Source: Periconia sp. R9002 (lineage: Eukaryota > Ascomycota > Dothideomycetes > Pleosporales > Periconiaceae). From it: DNA of 64,000 bases. The notes below the pieces were generated by a model. That model was not told the DNA's origin. It worked only from the letters and a program-made list of their open reading frames with translations, and ran no database searches. A program made the translations under genes and the position numbers. The stretch covers positions 62,001 through 126,000 of the forward strand of contig JAMAHW010000061.1 in assembly GCA_023627715.1 (NCBI GenBank). Direction: 5' to 3'. Below, one piece after another: positions 1 to 11,231 of this stretch (within the stretch, counting starts at the first letter, position 1; each line of letters opens with the position of its first letter).

Positions 1-505
1 GCAAAATTCCTTCACCAAGGCGGAAGCAGTCGCATTGCAGAAATTGGATCTGCATGTATAAGGCCAGATCAATTTTATCCAAAGTGAGAGTATTCAGAAA
101 GCGCACATATCTATGCTATTCTGAAATCCTACGAACTATTTGTACTTATAATATATCATTGCGCGTTCGAAACCTGGTGTTGTTAACAATTTGGGAATCA
201 TTTTGCGAATCGTCAATGCGCGATTACAACAGTTGACCAATCGGCAGAAAGCATTGCCCATCGGGGATCACGTAAATATGCAACGGTTGTACGTTTAATA
301 TACGGGAATACTACCTAACTGCATACCCCCGCGTGAGAGGCGAGTTCACGTACATAGTAGGGGAATTTGCGCGTGAAGGTTTCAACGTTGAAATAGATAA
401 AAGGTGTTGCTCACCCAACTACTGACAGCCACCGTTCAAAGCTCACATTCAATCGCAGAAAGAAACTCAATTGCTTTCGCATCCTTGAGAACCATCGACA
501 ATAAA
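1..505. other. Intergenic, no gene seen
   Basis: No convincing coding region. A short open frame at 54-236 has no recognisable composition or domain. An A-rich stretch at about 396-404 (gataaaagg) could be the TATA-like element of the secreted-protein gene starting at 506. Confidence 0.5.
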
Positions 506-1081
506 ATGTGGAATTCGCTTCTTGTTGGTTTTGGCGTCCTCTCCCTCGCTGCGTTTACCTCCGCGCTTCCGCAAGCGCCTGAACCCACACCAGTCGCCAA
601 CCTCACATGGGCCGAAAAAGTCGCTGCTATGAAGTCCTACATACTCACCCAACCCACGAGTACTACAAACGCCGGCTTCTGGGGCCCAATCTACCAATTA
701 AGCTTTGATGATGGCGACTGCCACCAAATCCGCATCTATAATTGGGATTGCTCGCACGACATACCATACACACCCGTCGGCATGGCTAAATGGATCGACG
801 ACATAGGTATCGGAGGTTACGACTGGCAGCATTGGCCAACTTCACAATATTACAATTATGGAAACTATCACAATCCAGATGATGGGTGGGACTACTTTCT
901 CGTTGCGCGCTTGACGTATGCGGCTTGTGGAAATAGGGGGCCACAAAGTTCCTGTGGCTATGTTATGTGTACGAAGCCGGATGGTAGTAGTCTTAATTTG
1001 GAAGATATACCGGAAGGGAAGCAACCGTATGTTGATACGGCTCATGCAAGGGATTATGTTTGTGATTGGTACAAGGGGTAG
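506..1081 (+). CDS. Small secreted cysteine-containing protein
   Basis: Single exon of 191 residues. I chose the ATG at 506 rather than upstream in-frame starts because it opens directly into a signal peptide (MWNSLLVGFGVLSLAAFTSA, cleavage likely after Ala near residue 20). The mature part holds six cysteines: two around a DCHQIRIYNWDC segment, three in a C-G-x-C-G-x-x-M-C region, and one near the C-terminus, enough for three disulfides. It is rich in Trp, Tyr and Asp. No catalytic motif is recognisable. The size, signal peptide and even cysteine number are those of a fungal secreted-effector-type protein, but that role is inference. It is a lone gene, with the cupin convergent downstream. 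Confidence 0.75.
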   Translation: MWNSLLVGFGVLSLAAFTSALPQAPEPTPVANLTWAEKVAAMKSYILTQPTSTTNAGFWGPIYQLSFDDGDCHQIRIYNWDCSHDIPYTPVGMAKWIDDIGIGGYDWQHWPTSQYYNYGNYHNPDDGWDYFLVARLTYAACGNRGPQSSCGYVMCTKPDGSSLNLEDIPEGKQPYVDTAHARDYVCDWYKG

Positions 1082-1946
1082 GCTTTAGGGCTCAGGTGTT
1101 GACGTAGTGTGAGTAGGATGGGGATGGTTGGTGTTAGTTTTCTACCCAAGACTATCGCTGGCATCAGAGTTGGAACAACATGAGACAACATAATGAAGCT
1201 GGTTAAGGAACTTTTGGATGCGGCTACCGCTTTCAAGCATTAATCGTATCTGTATATTCAAGTAATTGATACAATGCAAGAAGGTTTGAATTCGCTCTTC
1301 ACCCTTGCCCCTACGATCTTTTTATGCGCCGTGATATAATTCTGCTCTTTAAATATATCTTAACGCTTAGAAATAGTTATATAGCTAGTGATAGGTGCAT
1401 GTCCTAACCTATAAACTTTTGGCGCGCTATTGTAAAACTGGGTCTCCGCACGATTACCTGCTCGCTGGTCTCGAATTCTGAAAGCGCCACGGCAACTGGT
1501 CTCCGATTTAGAAGGGCATCGTTGGTAGAAGATGGATCTCATCGCTGACGGATTTTGAATGGCAGGGTCGCGACGTTAATGGTGTGATTTTCTTTCATGA
1601 TGGCTTTATTGTAGATGCTGGTATTATTTGTCACCTAATTGTACAACTTAAGTGACAAAGAATTCATTTCTACTTGCTTTTACATCATCACGGTGGCCGA
1701 TAAGAATACCTCGTAGAATCTGAAGTCGGTTCTAATAGCGAGAGTTATGAACCAGTGTTGTATATCAAACTATCTAACCCTCGACTTGTCACCAGTGCAA
1801 CCCACTAGCAGACCAATATCCACAAAACCAAAATCATAAGTCTATAAAACACACAACTAAGCGCTATGCCAAAAATGAATGGAAAAATGCGAATACAAAA
1901 ATGATTAAACGTCAGCGCTGTACCCGTGTCCCATATATTCCACCGT
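1082..1946. other. Intergenic, convergent 3' regions
   Basis: Lies between the 3' ends of the secreted-protein gene (plus) and the cupin gene (minus). Short open frames on the minus strand (1054-1236, 1360-1542) have no domain or codon pattern. I see nothing functional beyond expected polyadenylation regions. Confidence 0.5.
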
Positions 1947-2847
1947 TTAGTTCTTTCCACCCTTCTCCTGTTTCTCAGGTTTTCCCTGCTTTGTGGGCAG
2001 TTTGCACTTGGCCAAGCAGACCTTAACATCAGTAGCTAGGTTGGGAGGGATCCTGTCCTTGAACGTCTCGATATCTGTGCCGTTAAGTGTCTCAGGGAAT
2101 CCCAAGGTAGCGTTCACAACACCGCCGTTCAAGTTGAAGAAGTTTTGGGCAATTTGCGAGGTGCCAGGGTCTTCGGAGTTCAGTGCGGCCACAAAGGTAG
2201 CAGGCTCGCAGGTAGGGTTGAACTGGTAGTGGATGGAACCCTGGGGGAATACGGTGCCCTGGAACTTGTTGAGGATGCTGGAAATCTCGGGGCTTGACTT
2301 GTCTTCAAGAAGAGCGTTCTCCAAGATATATCCGAACTGGACTTGGCCGTCGACGACAGTAAGGAATTCAGTGGCGCGCGGGTGGACGTGTGGGGTGTTG
2401 ATACCGCAAGGGCCGAGGAACGCCGTGGTGACAGAGATGCCGAGTTCTGCGAGGATGGGGAAGGTTTCGATGTTCTGGTAAGAAACTGCGTTAGTCTGTA
2501 TAACCAACGGGATATAGGAAATGATGACTTACAGCAGCCTTAGTGGCTCCGCCTGTGCTGTTCGCAGGCTTGTCAGCGAAGTCGAAGACAACCGCCTTCT
2601 TGAGCTCATCCCCTTTGAGGAGGGTCTTTCCACCATCGCCGCTTAGAAGTTGTTGGAAGCGCTTCACTGCTGTGGGCGCAGTGAGAAGGCTGGTGAAGAA
2701 AGCCTTCTTATCGCTGGCTGCGGCCGCAGCGTCTTTTGCAGCTTGCTCAGGCGTAACACTGACAAACGGTTTTGCACCTTGAGGAAGAGCCTGGACAACG
2801 TAGGCTGTGGCAACGGCCGCAACGAGGGACTTGCTGAAGTAGACCAT
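1947..2847 (-). CDS. Secreted cupin, spherulin-1/germin-like
   Basis: Two exons, 2847-2533 and 2474-1947, joined by a GTAAGT...CAG intron whose ACTAAC branch-like motif lies before the acceptor; 280 residues. It begins with a signal peptide (MVYFSKSLVAAVATAYVVQA), then an Ala/Lys-rich N-terminal segment, then one germin-type cupin domain in exon 2. Both cupin motifs are visible: motif 1 as PHVHPRATEF with following VVDGQVQFG (His, His, Glu metal ligands), motif 2 as FPQGSIHYQFN (third His, Asn). Family members are extracellular metal-binding storage, oxidase or stress proteins; spherulin 1 was named from Physarum encystment. The actual activity cannot be read from sequence. A TATAAAG-like element lies at about 3024-3030 on the minus strand. 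Confidence 0.88.
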
Positions 2848-4910
2848 TTTTGCTTTACTGGGTGTAATGAAACAAAAAATATACTAAGTAGTGATGGTTT
2901 CGTAGAAGCGAATTAATGAAAAGATAACTCTAAAAGAGACGGAAGGAAACAAGCGAAAGTGTAAGCTTTGTAGGTAAGGAGATAATGAGATGGAGAATAA
3001 GCCTAGAAGTTCGGCCATGACCTCTTTATAGATGCCCTGCGGCGCAAACATCGCTGGTTTCCATGAGTCTTGTCTTGCCCCATGAGGCTATGACACCAGC
3101 AAAAATAAGCGTACCCCGGAATCGCATCTAACCGGCGTTCTAGCGAGGTAAAACATTCCTACGAGTACACGACAGCTATTGGCCATCAGGACCAAACCGC
3201 ATTCCGAATGTAGTTGTCACAGATTCGTTCTGAGGCTGCTAAAGATGCCATTGGTCACTAGTTCGGAAACAAAAAACCCGCTGGATGTCGTCAGCACGGC
3301 AATGGACAAGCGCCGGCCCTAGGTGGGCCAGTTGAGGCGCAGGTTGCTAACATTATATGAGCGAGCGGTCGGATAATTTGGGCGAGACCTGCACAGTGCT
3401 GAGAAGTATGCCAGGATGTCATCCTCGTGGATTAATGTGAATCATCCTAGGATTAAGATCCTCTGGGCGTAGTTGGAGGCGGAGGCTGACGCTGAGATCT
3501 GCTGATCAAGTTGATGTGAATCAGCAACTATGTTGGGCCATGTAAAAATCGCACTGGCATGTTTGCATAACTGACAATAAATACAAAGCAGCCAGAGTTT
3601 TTTGGGTCTTGAAGTTGTCTGTATATTGGCTGCAGGATAAAAAAAGCTCAGACAAATGTGTTGGTCTCTTCATGATGTGTGGTAATCACAAGGCGCTCTT
3701 CAAGATGTTGGAGTTGAAAATACGGACCAATCAAGTTGCCGTGAAGGTTTTGGCGTGAGGCTAGGTCAGGTTGCGGCGAGTGGCTGGTTGGGTAAGCAAC
3801 ACCTCAAAATAGGACGAGTTCCTCACAGCAACTCAAGCACATTCAGCTTACTTGTTGCCATCACCAATCTCCACGTCGGCCATTATCAATGCCGCGAGAC
3901 ATGTCCGTGCCGTGGACCGCTCCAAAAAACGTAAACATGAAGACAAATAAAAAGTAGCTTACGTATACGGCCAAACTTGGATGATTTGATAGTACCCCAT
4001 CATTCCTGCCCAGACAGAATTATTCTGTTCGAGTATGAAAACTAAAATGAATCGTCGCAGAGCACTATAGTACTTGGGGTCTTAATATAGGTACAAGGAT
4101 CTGCCAACACGGGCGCATATGTGACTGTTGGCGCACGTGATGCGCGCGAGATGAATATAAGCAATATACCTCGCAATAGTCTGTGAGGATCGATTCAAAT
4201 TTCATAAGTAATATTCTCAGTGAAAGCTGGAAGTTTCATATCTTGTATGTGCTTCAACTTCTTCACTTTCATTCGCATTTCGTGGCGGCGATTTTGTACA
4301 GTTGAAAAATTTGTGTGACGCACCCAAGATGCTCAGTGCGAAAATTTACGTACTACAATGCCGCAAACCGAGGAAAAATCCTTGGATGATCATATCTTGA
4401 CCGTTTAATCCAGTTTTGTAAAGTCGAAGATCATACAGGTAAGCGGGAAAAAATTTGATGAAGGCAGAAACGATAAAATGCTCGGGTGCCATAAATGGTG
4501 TTCTTATATCCTAAACCTAGTCTGCAGAGCGTTATAAGCCTCCTAAGAATTATTGCTTAGATAGGGTATAAATAAAGGAACTACGTTTAGTCTAAAATAG
4601 AAAAGGTTATATACTAATATTACTATATTTCTTAACGTTAAAACACCTCAGGCGTAGGGTATAACTCTATAATAATAGTAAACGCAGTGTTATTCTTATT
4701 ACCTTTAAATTAACTATTATATTTTAAATCTTTAAGGATAGGATACTATATGCAATAGATATCTAGTTAATAGGTACCCTCGTCCTACGTTCGAAACGAT
4801 ACATTATACTATCAATACATCGTACTTACTGGCCAGTTCACTAGAGTGGATGATTAATCATTCGGTTGGTTATAGATATATTGTATTGAAAACATGTTTT
4901 CTTCCTCCCA
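2848..4910. other. Long intergenic region without genes
   Basis: About 2 kb with no convincing coding frame on either strand. It includes the cupin promoter (to about 3.1 kb). The part at about 4500-4790 is strikingly AT-rich and rich in TA dinucleotides, and is listed separately. Nothing tRNA-like was recognised. Confidence 0.5.
4500..4790. repeat. AT-rich, TA-rich block, possible decayed repeat
   Basis: The block is dominated by TA, AA and TT steps with few CpG steps and no coding capacity, unlike the flanking sequence. In Pezizomycotina such islands are usually remnants of transposons mutated by repeat-induced point mutation (RIP). No transposase or terminal repeat is recognisable, so the origin is inference. 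Confidence 0.35.
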
Positions 4911-6383
4911 TCACACGGTTTTCCAGGGCTCATCGTCCTTCGTATTGATGATCCTATGCCTCAACGATGATCCCTCAAAGATCTGATGAAAATCATCATG
5001 GTTTCCATACATGTCAAAATCCGATCCATATGTCAGATAGTAGCAGATCTCAACAAGCTTTGGCGTTCTCGTCACAGCCGTCTCAGTGACCCAAGACCGC
5101 AACTTGGCCATTTCCTGTTCCGACTCATAAGGATAGTCCGGGATCCAGTCTTCGTCTGTAATTGTCACCATCTCAACGTTTGGAGGCATGCTATCTTCCA
5201 GTCGTGTCGATGCCTTTGGTTCGTATACATCCCAATCTGGAAGGAGAAGTATAAAGGGGGCCTTAAATCGCTTGATGTTGGGGAATTGTTCTAATCCGTG
5301 CAGATTTCCCCGAAGTGCGATTTCCCTACGTTCCATATCATTCCAGGCGACAGTGTTGATGCAATCGATGGTAAGATCCTCGAGCGTACCCTGGCAGGGT
5401 TTTATGGCTTCCACAAATCCACCTAGGTCGATCATGTCCGTATTTAGCGGGTCGACATCAGCTATATATTTCCATTCCCAGCTTAATCTCTTGAGGTTTG
5501 TGGTTCGTTCTATGATTTGTCCCAAAAAGTCAAAGTGGACGAATGACATGGATAGTGAGGTGAGATAGGAGAGATTGGGCGGCTCTGCTGGTCCCGGCCA
5601 GTGAAAAGGTAAAGACCTAGGATTTAGACACCAGCCTGAAATACTACGTATGGATGGAAGACTAAGAAGTGCCATGACATCCCTCGGATTGGAAAAGTCC
5701 GGATTGCACCCCGGGTTAGGTTCTAACGGGCTAGGATAAAAGACATCTTGGAGGTGTTGGAAGCGGGAGATCCCGTGATTCGAGCTATCAAAAACGGCAG
5801 ATTGGAATATTTTGCCGAGGAACTGATTCTCGCCCGCCGTTTCTGGTGACTTTGCGTCGTCTCTGAGGCCGGTGAGATCTGCTAAAACAACTGCGTGGCC
5901 GACACGAAAAGTCACGAGGTTAGGCAGTTTAGAGAGCAGTAACGCGACACAGGCGTTCAAATCGCCAGTGCGCAACTTTTTTATCCACTGAGCAGCATAC
6001 GACAGACCAGAACCCGCAATAAACGAGACGAAATCGACCAAGCCGTCTTCGTCTGTGAGATGTGGTGGTGTCGCCGTGGGTGTCCAGTGCTGATGATTAT
6101 AGGGTTCTCGGAAAAGCCTCTGAATCACGCGTTCGCCATCGCGCAAACGCACAGACTGTATGTATCCCGCTAAATCTGGGTTTCTGAAAATGCTTCGACA
6201 AAGATGTATGAGAGGACGTGGGTTGTTTCGATCAACGTCAAAATGGATTTGAGAATAGAGTAACGGAGTTGCGACAACACGTAGCTTTTTGCTCGTAAGG
6301 CTCAGCGCGGCAAGGTCACTGGTTGAGACGTGTTGGAGGATAGCGTCTGTGAGCTCTCTGGGAAAGTCGTCGAAAGAGGCCAT
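4911..6383 (-). CDS. F-box domain protein
   Basis: Single exon. The frame is open from 6446, but the in-frame ATG at 6383 immediately precedes the F-box and is the likely start, giving about 490 residues. The F-box covers roughly residues 1-45, with the typical FPRELTDAILQHVSTSDLAA core and a following LTSKKLRVVATPLLYS. The rest is a long leucine-containing region of the LRR-like or structureless kind common in fungal F-box proteins, with no clear substrate-binding repeat. The family links substrates to Skp1-Cullin-F-box ubiquitin ligases. The substrate is unknown. No functional link to neighbours is visible. Confidence 0.8.
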   Translation of the reverse strand: MASFDDFPRELTDAILQHVSTSDLAALSLTSKKLRVVATPLLYSQIHFDVDRNNPRPLIHLCRSIFRNPDLAGYIQSVRLRDGERVIQRLFREPYNHQHWTPTATPPHLTDEDGLVDFVSFIAGSGLSYAAQWIKKLRTGDLNACVALLLSKLPNLVTFRVGHAVVLADLTGLRDDAKSPETAGENQFLGKIFQSAVFDSSNHGISRFQHLQDVFYPSPLEPNPGCNPDFSNPRDVMALLSLPSIRSISGWCLNPRSLPFHWPGPAEPPNLSYLTSLSMSFVHFDFLGQIIERTTNLKRLSWEWKYIADVDPLNTDMIDLGGFVEAIKPCQGTLEDLTIDCINTVAWNDMERREIALRGNLHGLEQFPNIKRFKAPFILLLPDWDVYEPKASTRLEDSMPPNVEMVTITDEDWIPDYPYESEQEMAKLRSWVTETAVTRTPKLVEICYYLTYGSDFDMYGNHDDFHQIFEGSSLRHRIINTKDDEPWKTV

Positions 6384-6626
6384 TGAAGAAATCGATGTAG
6401 ATGTAGGGTCGGAGAAAACGACGATATAATGCGTTACGTGTTTCAACGACGGCTCCGTTTCAAGTTAGTACGCGTCAGAAGCCAAGTTTTAGCGCTGACT
6501 CTGAACATTATGTGCTTGTACATTGAGAACTATTTCATCTGCCTGGTTTGAAAATAATCAATTATGACAACTGTATGTTTAAGAGCTAGGTCAGTTTAGT
6601 TTGGCTATGCTCAATCTCTACTTTTT

Positions 6627-8303
6627 TTATACTAAACTAGGTATGATAGAGGAAGTACTCAGTACTGCCGTTATCTTTTCTCTGTAGTTTAACGCTCTAC
6701 TAGAGAGATCTCCTTGTGTCCAAACTGCATTGATCAGTATCCTAACGTGCGCGAGCAAGGACGATGATCCACGCCCTTCGGTCCTGCTCATCAATTCCAA
6801 AACAACAGCGCGCTCCTCCTCCGTCCTCGCCTCAATGCCGAGAATGAACAGCGGGAATAACCTTTCGCAAGCTTCCAGACGAGCAAATAATTCGAAGGCT
6901 TCATCCAAATACTTCTCAGTCATTGCGGTCAATTTTAGGATGTCCTCCGTCATACGGTGCAAGTAGATCAGCACTGCTAGCCGGTAAAGTTTGACCATGT
7001 CCCTCAACTCGACAGATTGCGACTGGTCATCAGTATCGATTTTTCGGAGCCGCCAATCAAGCACCTGGAGGTACGCTTCATAATCATCGCGCTCGCCGAC
7101 CGTCATAGATGCCAAACGCGGGACTGTTGCGACTGCATCGCACACCTCGCGCAAAATCTCCAGTACACTCAATGTAGCGATCCCCGCAGGACGATCAAAA
7201 TGGCCAGCCGCGTCTGCCAAAGTGAGAGGCAAATTCCTACGGCTATTGGTCTGTACGTCTGATCTGGTGCTAATAGGCTCTCCGCAGACGGCGGTCCAGT
7301 GATGCAGAGCGAAACGGGCTAGAACGTCGTGATAATGAACCCATTTGAGTAGAACCGTCTTTTCTTCATCACGAACTGTGTGATAACGATCTGGGCAGAC
7401 TGCATCGAGCACTTTCTGCATAGCGTTCACATAGCAGAGCCAATCGCCGGAGGTGGAAGATGCTTGATGTACCTGAAGTGCTAGTTAGCCTCAAATGAGA
7501 AACATCTTAAGTGTAGGATTATTCACCTCGAATGAGCCGAGAAGCATTCCAGCGGCGAGATGTTGGAGCACTTCTGGAATGTCGAACCTAGTGCGGGATG
7601 CAAGGGCAAGCTTATTCAGAGCGATGATTTTGTGCTTTATGGCTTGCTCTTGGATGCCATTTCGATGAAGTGAAGACACAGCCAGAAGGGCGTACAATAC
7701 GGCCGTCGCGGATGGCGTGTCTCCCGGTAGCGCCATGCGGATGAGAAGCGACCCAAGCTGGTAAGGGTCGTCCCCGAGGATTGGTAGCGATCGTGATGCG
7801 TGGCGCCCAACTAGATTGACCAGTGTTAGAGCAGTAAGTTTAGATAAGTGAAACTTTCTATTTTGGTGGGCTTACAATACAGCAATAATTCCTGGTCGTT
7901 GGTGTTCACCGCTCCCGGCATGGTGTAACCGAATGGCATGGGTATTTGCGGTGCAGATCGTGCTGGTAAAGAGGCAGATAGATGATAATGTAGCGCCACA
8001 TCCGATGCATACGCGTGGATGAGGCGTGCATTGATATCGTTCTTCTTCATATCGAGAAATTCGAAATGCTGGTGGGTCGCGACCATGGCCCTTCGCTGGT
8101 CGTTCGGGCGTGGCCACGACAATAGGATTCCATAGCCTTTGCACACTTGGTTTTTTCGATTACACTGCCGGCATGCTGGCATAGTCCGATCACAAAGAAT
8201 CTTCCGTTCTACGAGATTAGAAGGAAGTTCAAAAACGCAAGCCCATGCATCCCTTACCTCGACAATTGCCGCAGCCTTTCCTCGCCCCTGTAACATTGTC
8301 CAT
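6627..8303 (-). CDS. Zn(II)2Cys6 transcription factor
   Basis: Four exons, 8303-8258, 8208-7876, 7810-7527 and 7472-6627; frames join cleanly to 502 residues. The zinc cluster spans the first intron: GARKGCGNC in exon 1 continues into RKILCDRTMPACRQCNR and KNQVCKGYG, giving the six cysteines of the binuclear cluster near residues 10-40. The remainder matches the fungal-specific regulator body, with a GDDPYQLGSLLIRMALPGD segment and a helical C-terminal half. The 46-nt first exon is easily missed in automated calls. It sits between an F-box gene and an SDR, about 7 kb from the polyketide cluster, so a role in that cluster is possible but unsupported. Confidence 0.88.
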
Positions 8304-9003
8304 ACCTCAGCTTAGCAGTAATATCTTCGGGTCCTAAGATAATCCTTCGCGGAAAGTTGCACTTCGTGATGGGTTAGAGAAGTCCAGAGCCCATATATTA
8401 GCCAGGGCAGGTGGCTAATCCGACCAACGCCGGCTTCATGCAACCGCGCCCCGCTCTACTTACACATCAACGCTTATCTCATTTGGTCCTGCCTTTATAG
8501 CAGCGCGGTGGAGCTATCATTTACATGTGTAATACCATGTCTTTTTGGAGCAAGGTATAATCTGATTTTGAGTTGAGTTGAATCTCTCCATGGGTTGTTT
8601 TTCGTCCGTCTACCCACGCTGTGATTAGTAAGGAGAAAATCGTAAGCGGAGCGCTGTCTCGAAAACGCCTAGAACTTTCCGCTAGGTGGGAAGAACTAAG
8701 CTTGGTTCTGACTAGCGTCGCAGAAAGTTGCTCACCTTGCAACTCGGTCGGTTGCTTGCATCTCGCTATGAACTGAATGGAAACGCGTAATGCGAAACTA
8801 TGATGACCAAGCGCTACTAAACATCAATTCATCACTGTTTTCTAACCACTCCATGCGTCTTTAGTATGAATGATATGTAATCGGGGAGATGGAGGACTAC
8901 ATACACTATAAAATCTGACTACGGTGCACTCTAATGCTTTCATCTGCATGCTCATCCTTACGAACAATCATATACTCCCTTCACTTTCTTCAAAAGTCCA
9001 AAT
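8304..9003. promoter_or_regulatory. Divergent promoter region, regulator / SDR
   Basis: About 700 bp between the start of the Zn2Cys6 gene (minus) and the SDR gene (plus). A TATAAAA box at 8907-8913 lies about 90 bp before the SDR ATG. An open frame at 8521-8742 is not convincing as a gene. Confidence 0.45.
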
Positions 9004-10000
9004 ATGCCATCGTATTTGATTACAGGCGCCTCCAAAGGCCTCGGTGTAGGTCACTGAAACATCTAAACTTCACTGCTGCTTGTGTTTACTAAATATATGC
9101 ACAGTGGGCATTCCTGGAAGAACTCTCCAATAACTCGGCCAACACCGTCATCGGACTTGTTCGCGACAAGGCAACGACCGACAAGCGAGTGAAGGACGGG
9201 TTGAACGGTCGATCCAACATCACCATCCTTCAGGCAGACATAACCGACTATGCATCTTTGAAGGTAATATATCATCATATTGATAGCTTCCTTCTAGTTT
9301 TGATCACCCGCTAACTTCGGAAATCAGAAAGCTGCTGAAGATACATCCAATATTACGGGCGGTCGTCTCGACTACTTGATCGCCAATGCAGCCCTCATTT
9401 CCAAATTCGACGCATATGATGGCCTCGGAACACTGTTAGTAACTCGACCCATATTGGCAACTGTTGCTGACACTAAACAAAATCAGCGCATCGGACCCGG
9501 ACAAACTGACCGCGGAATTCAACACATATATGACGACCAATGTGCTCGGAAACATTCACCTCTACAATCTCTTCATGCCCTTGATACTAGCCGGCGATGC
9601 CAAAAAGGTAACAGCCATATCCACCGGTATGGCTGATCTCGACCTCATCAACCAATTCGAAGCGTACATGGCACCGCTCTACGCCATTTCCAAAGCCGCC
9701 ATGAATGTAGTCAGCGCGAAGTTCAGTGCGCAGTACAAGAAGGATGGTGTTCTGTTCGTGAGCCTCAGTCCTGGATACGTCGACACGGGCAACAACGACG
9801 TCTCCAATTTGTCGCCCGATCAAATGGAGGGTCTGCAGGCTATGGTGGTGGGCTTCCAGAAATACGCTCCTGAGTGGAAAGGTGCGATCACGCCGCAAGA
9901 GTCGGTCAAGGCTGTCTTGGGTGTTATTGATAAATTGAGTATTGATCAAGGGCATGGAGGAGCTTTCTTATCGCATCACGGTACAAAGAAGTGGCTCTGA
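9004..10000 (+). CDS. Short-chain dehydrogenase/reductase
   Basis: Four exons, 9004-9045, 9105-9263, 9328-9434 and 9487-10000, giving 273 residues. The Rossmann cofactor motif is at the very start (ITGASKGLG, residues 6-14, interrupted at its end by the first intron). A DYLIANAA segment corresponds to the SDR NAG motif, and the catalytic YxxxK is visible as YAISK in exon 4, with a plausible catalytic Ser in the preceding TAISTG. It resembles the atypical C-factor-like NAD(P)-dependent oxidoreductases common in fungi. The substrate is unknown. It is divergently transcribed from the Zn2Cys6 regulator, which could control it. Confidence 0.87.
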
Positions 10001-11231
10001 GCATTTGATTGCTATCTGTAGAGGTCTGAATGATTTGAAAAAGTTAGATTAGCCGATCAGATGTAGTGAGTAGTTTTGTGAAATCCACCTGGATGCATTT
10101 CGGACAGTAGAATCATATCAATCCACTTTCTATATATAATACGGTAAGCCCCAGTTTGAAAGTGTTTATCCGATGAAGGTCACGCAAGCAATTTCATACA
10201 TAGCCACCTTTATACGCGGCCTCTTCTGTAGTTATAGAGCACGTGAGGTGCATCGAAGGTGCAAAGATACAAAGAGAAATGACCGATCTCTGCGGTGTCA
10301 ACGCTGAACTCCGTGCCTTTCCTTTTATTGGTTGATTGTATGAAAAAATGTCAATCGGCGAGAAGGAAATCATTCTTCGCAGATAACAATCATTCTCTTT
10401 GCCACCTCTCCCCGTACAAACCATAGTCGTTATTTACATGACCATCGGCAGATTGGAGAAATGAACTAGTAATGAATATAGCACCTCAAAGGGGAAACTT
10501 TCTAGCGTGCTTATTACACCCAAAAGTGTTATGCAGTTCCTCCTATAGTAGCGTTGTTCGGAGAAGTTAGGGCCCCCAGTTGGCATGGGCAAGCCTAAAA
10601 ACAGTACTAAGTGTACGGAGTGTAGTGATGGTGGCAAGGATTCTATTAGGTACAGTAAGCATTGATGCCCTAGCCCCCCCCAATAGCACCATAGATTATG
10701 CCAAGATCTCTCGGGAATTTGTACAAATTCGTTAGTGAGAGATTCTCAACCATTTCAAGATTTATTGTAAATACTACAAATATCAGTTGTCCACACTATG
10801 ATTCCATTGCCGTATATACGTACGACAACATGAACAATTTGCATAATGCACTGTTTGGAAGGAATTGTTTCCGTCAGCGAATAATTCTGACAACTATTCT
10901 GTACGCGGGGCCGTAAGCAAATTTCACGACTTGTCACTCACTTTGATGTATATGTTGATCAATCATGTATCAGCATTGATGCGATCAGCGTTGTGGCTTT
11001 TCCGCTCGCACCACGAGTCGCCTCTACGAGGTCAAAGCACGGCAACCTCCATTCATCTCACGCCTGCCCCTCCAGTCAAGATACAGCACAGCGTACGATG
11101 CTATAATTATCAACGGAACGCGTACGACTGTACGTTGCATGTTTTAGATGCGCTTCTATTTAAACCCTCTCTGATGGTCAAAATCAGTGATGGAACACAA
11201 GCATTGTAAATTATCCTTTGAAAACCCCATC
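10001..11231. other. Intergenic, no gene seen
   Basis: About 1.2 kb. Several short open frames on both strands lack domains or intron support. A TATTTAAA element at 11157-11164 lies about 70 bp upstream of the carboxypeptidase start. Confidence 0.5.

Noticed and set aside
130..185. tRNA-like GTTCGAAAC near the window start
   Set aside because: No matching acceptor stem or anticodon arm could be folded around it.
2481..2490. First cupin intron acceptor considered (CGCAG)
   Set aside because: It directly follows the branch-like ACTAAC and breaks the frame; the acceptor 11 bases later (ACCAG) keeps it.
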